This document shows, piece by piece, positions 61,694 through 64,000 of a stretch of DNA of 64,000 nucleotides. The notes beneath the pieces are model-generated. The model had not been told where the DNA came from, searched no databases, and was given only the letters and a program-made list of their open reading frames with translations. How positions within the stretch are numbered: the first letter of the stretch is position 1; each line of letters starts with the position of its first letter. The translations under genes and the position numbers were made by a program. The stretch covers positions 4,318,001 to 4,382,000 of the forward strand of contig NZ_CP053351.1 of the NCBI RefSeq assembly GCF_013394655.1, written 5' to 3'. Source of the stretch: Winogradskyella schleiferi. Lineage in GTDB: Bacteria; Bacteroidota; Bacteroidia; Flavobacteriales; Flavobacteriaceae.

Positions 61694-61894
61694 ACGATAA
61701 TCCTTTAAATCAATTTGATGGACTCCCTTTCCCTCGGTGACAATCAGAAGCGCAAAGAATGATAGTCTATGCGGATGCATAGGATTATGGTCTTTAATAG
61801 TGGGTACCATTTTAAAAAAATCGGTTAGATCCAACAACTCAAAATCCTTTTTGTTATCGTCACCTTGAAATGATATGTTAGGAATGTTGTTCAA
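61664..61894 (-). pseudogene. Truncated AraC-type regulator (N-terminal cupin part only)
   Basis: Minus-strand frame NIPNISFQGDDNKKDFELLDLTDFFKMV ... HPHRLSFFALLIVTEGKGVHQIDLKDYRLEAGTV resembles the cupin sensor half of AraC-family proteins; the HTH half is missing. The last residues (SWF) derive from the reversed GntR sequence. Only a TTG start is available, 7 bases past the kefB stop. Confidence 0.65.
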
Positions 61895-61900
61895 ATATTA

Positions 61901-63781
61901 TTATTTCTTTTTCAATTGCTTTCTAATATGCTCACTATCCCAATGATTATCCAGCTCAACAATTCCTCTTTTAAAATCTTCTTCAAGTAATTTTTCTTGT
62001 TCTGCCAATTCTTTTCGAGCCTCAAAAATATAATCTTCGTCTCGCTTTGGTTGTTTAGCTAATCTACGTAGGCTTTCTTCATCGTATTTTATGAAATTTT
62101 GGGCTTGTCTAGCAACGGTGTATTTTCTAAAGCCTAATTTGTTTAGCACATCACTAGCTAATGCTAAAGATGTATCTAACGATTCTCTATATATGTTTTC
62201 GATTCCAAGATTAACCAAGTCATAGGCATCATAACGGTTTTTTGCACGAATCATTAATTCTACTTGAGGATAATTATCTTTTACCAATTGGGTTACTTTC
62301 TTTGTAACGCTAGGATTATCAATAGCACAAATTAAAATTTTGGCTTCCGCTATTCCGGCAGATTCTAATAAATCTAATCTCGTTGCATCACCATAATAGA
62401 CTTCAAATCCCATTTTACGTAGAAAGTCCACACGGTTAGAATCAAAATCTAAAATAGTAGCCTCTACACCATGCGAACGCAAAAAACGCCCAACCGTACT
62501 TCCAAAATGACCAAATCCAACCAAAATAACCTTTTGTGATTTAGCAATATGGTCCATTGGTCGTTTGATAGATTCTTTGGTACCTACTTTTGGCAGAATA
62601 AACCGCTCATTTAGCATGCCCAAAATTGGTGATAAGGACATGCTAAGAGCAGTAATGACCAATAAAATGTCCATTTGTTCTTGTTCTAAAATATTAAGTC
62701 CAAATGCGAACGACAACAATACAAATGCAAATTCACCGATTTGCGATAAATTAAAGGTGAGCAATAATTTTTGGTCTAATTTTAGCTTAAAAATATGACC
62801 AACTACAAATAGCACAATTGCTTTTAACGCAATGACTGAAATTAGAATTCCTCCAATAGTTAATGGACTTTTAGCAATGACTATAAAGTTAATGGATGCA
62901 CCAACTGCCATAAAAAACAGTCCTAATAATAGATTTTTGAAAGGTTCTAAGGTACTTTCCAATTCGTGTTTAAATTCACTATTAGACAAAACCACGCCAC
63001 CCAGAAAAGCACCTAAAGCTGGACTAATCCCAACAAATTCCATTAAATACGATATAGAAAATACAATTAAAAAAGCAGCAGCTATCAGTAATTCGCGCAC
63101 GCCAGTTTTAGCAACTTTCCGTAGCATTGGCACAATTAAATATTGACCAGCGACCACAATTAAAACAACAGATAGAATAATGGCTAACGTTTGAAACCCT
63201 AAGGGTAAACTTTCTAGTAAACTGACTTCTGCTGGATGGTCTCCGGTTGTTGCAACGCTATTAGAACTAGACAACAAAGGCAAAACACCAAGCATAAAAA
63301 TAACAATGATATCCTGAAACAATAGTATTGAAAATGATGATGATCCAGATGTGGTTTCCATCATACCCTTTTCTTTAATGGTTTGCATGGCAATTGCTGT
63401 AGAAGATAGTGCTACGGCCATAGAAATGACCAAAGCCACAGTAGAATCATAACCCAAGGCAATGAATAATCCGTAAGACAAGAGCATAGTTAGGCCTACT
63501 TGAAGGCCTCCCATTCCTAAAATGGTTTTTCGCATTTGCCAGAAGTTCTTGGGTTCAATTTCTAAACCAATTAAAAAGAGCATCATAACCACGCCAAATT
63601 CGGCAAAATGCAATATATCATCACCTTCTTCTCCAATAAACCCTAAGACGTAAGGACCAATTAAAACTCCTGCTAATAAATAACCAATAACAGAACTTAG
63701 TCCGACACGTTTCGCTATAAAAACACAAATTATAGCTCCTGCAAGGAAGACTATAGCTTCAAAAAGTAAACTTCCTGTCAT
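61901..63781 (-). CDS. CPA2 potassium:proton antiporter with TrkA-N domain (KefB/KefC-like)
   Basis: 626 residues. About twelve helices in residues 1-385 (VIGYLLAGVLIGPYVLG near 33). TrkA-N domain with VILVGFGHFGSTVGRFLRSHG near 410 (Rossmann) and IRAKNRYDAYDL near 500. The C-terminus is charged and helical. Kef systems release K+ in response to glutathione adducts. Its ATG is one base beyond the stop of the following (upstream) kefF-like gene, so they are coupled. Confidence 0.9.
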   Translation of the reverse strand: MTGSLLFEAIVFLAGAIICVFIAKRVGLSSVIGYLLAGVLIGPYVLGFIGEEGDDILHFAEFGVVMMLFLIGLEIEPKNFWQMRKTILGMGGLQVGLTMLLSYGLFIALGYDSTVALVISMAVALSSTAIAMQTIKEKGMMETTSGSSSFSILLFQDIIVIFMLGVLPLLSSSNSVATTGDHPAEVSLLESLPLGFQTLAIILSVVLIVVAGQYLIVPMLRKVAKTGVRELLIAAAFLIVFSISYLMEFVGISPALGAFLGGVVLSNSEFKHELESTLEPFKNLLLGLFFMAVGASINFIVIAKSPLTIGGILISVIALKAIVLFVVGHIFKLKLDQKLLLTFNLSQIGEFAFVLLSFAFGLNILEQEQMDILLVITALSMSLSPILGMLNERFILPKVGTKESIKRPMDHIAKSQKVILVGFGHFGSTVGRFLRSHGVEATILDFDSNRVDFLRKMGFEVYYGDATRLDLLESAGIAEAKILICAIDNPSVTKKVTQLVKDNYPQVELMIRAKNRYDAYDLVNLGIENIYRESLDTSLALASDVLNKLGFRKYTVARQAQNFIKYDEESLRRLAKQPKRDEDYIFEARKELAEQEKLLEEDFKRGIVELDNHWDSEHIRKQLKKK

Positions 63782-63782
63782 A

Positions 63783-64000
63783 TTAATAAGAGAGTATTGG
63801 TAAGTCGTTTACAAAAAAACAATCTGATAATGCTTCTTGCTTAAAATCTGATTTTAAAATATCCAAAAGCACTTCATATTGATTGGCATAGTTTTCTAAA
63901 TTCTCGTCAGACAAGGTGTGTGTCCCCATCACTGCAAAAGGTGGTAAATAATGCATGCCGCATAATTTAGCGGTTTGCTCAAATGGTCTTAAAAACTGAT
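63783..64000 (-). CDS. KefF/KefG-like NAD(P)H quinone oxidoreductase, truncated by window edge
   Basis: Only the C-terminal 72 codons are in the window: FLRPFEQTAKLCGMHYLPPF then ENYANQYEVLLDILKSDF and the stop at 63783-63785. The pattern matches flavodoxin-fold ancillary subunits that gate Kef antiporters, fitting the coupled kefB. Confidence 0.8.
   Translation of the reverse strand, partial: QFLRPFEQTAKLCGMHYLPPFAVMGTHTLSDENLENYANQYEVLLDILKSDFKQEALSDCFFVNDLPILSY

Overview
The window reads as a chromosome segment of a marine member of the Flavobacteriaceae (Bacteroidota). It is AT-rich. Several genes and tRNAs are preceded by the Bacteroidota -7 promoter consensus TAnnTTTG and have little Shine-Dalgarno signal. 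Three secreted proteins carry C-terminal type IX secretion (T9SS) sorting domains, lipoproteins are frequent, and the housekeeping proteins (GltX, GlnS, RNase R, RnpA, LepA, DusB, RbfA) look flavobacterial. The genus cannot be fixed from this sequence alone.

Layout. Positions 1-7411: the 3' part of an alkane monooxygenase gene, gltX, an SGNH-hydrolase lipoprotein, an SPFH/exported-protein pair, then a decayed IS3-family insertion sequence that sits inside the loop of a terminator. Positions 7455-15722: glnS, a zinc-ribbon protein, folB, tRNA-Cys with two degenerate downstream echoes, a LysE-type exporter, a small operon (YbjQ, membrane protein, GIN-domain protein) and rnr. Positions 15742-22591: a repeat-built T9SS protein, a 529-bp AT-rich divergent gap rich in DnaA-box-like 9-mers, then rpiB, a CDF metal exporter, an acetyltransferase, an OmpA protein, an S41 protease and rnpA. 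Positions 22769-33662: a 2127-residue T9SS metalloprotease, M1 and S8 lipoprotein peptidases and an MBL hydrolase. Positions 33876-46303: DUF202 protein, a CPA1 antiporter, a T9SS surface protein facing a two-component system across repeated palindromes, lepA with a duplicated copy of its last 23 codons, and an outer-membrane receptor. Positions 46300-55906: a PD40 lipoprotein, an M28 peptidase, a tight four-gene operon (Lgt-like membrane protein, Tes/MJ0619-type radical SAM enzyme, two tiny membrane proteins), dusB, a LolC/E-like permease, rbfA and mce. Positions 55945-57790: a tRNA-associated, eroded mobile-element site (tRNA half, tRNA-CAU, broken integrase, RhuM fragment, pseudo-tRNA-Leu). 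Positions 57791-61522: a uronate catabolic operon (mannonate oxidoreductase, uxuA, kduI, kduD) followed by two truncated, head-on fused regulators. Positions 61901-64000: a KefF/KefB-type potassium-efflux pair running off the edge.

The metabolic theme is polysaccharide and protein scavenging. UxuA with its SDR partner, and KduI with KduD, are two branches that both deliver 2-keto-3-deoxygluconate from uronic acids. Secreted and lipoprotein peptidases (M12-like, M1, S8, M28, S41) would degrade protein. The most promising undescribed unit is the four-gene operon at 49950-52500. It joins a divergent Lgt-fold protein lacking two residues thought catalytic in Lgt with a radical SAM enzyme of the family that couples lipid tails in archaea, plus two paralogous mini membrane proteins. 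I infer a membrane-lipid or lipoprotein-lipid modification pathway.
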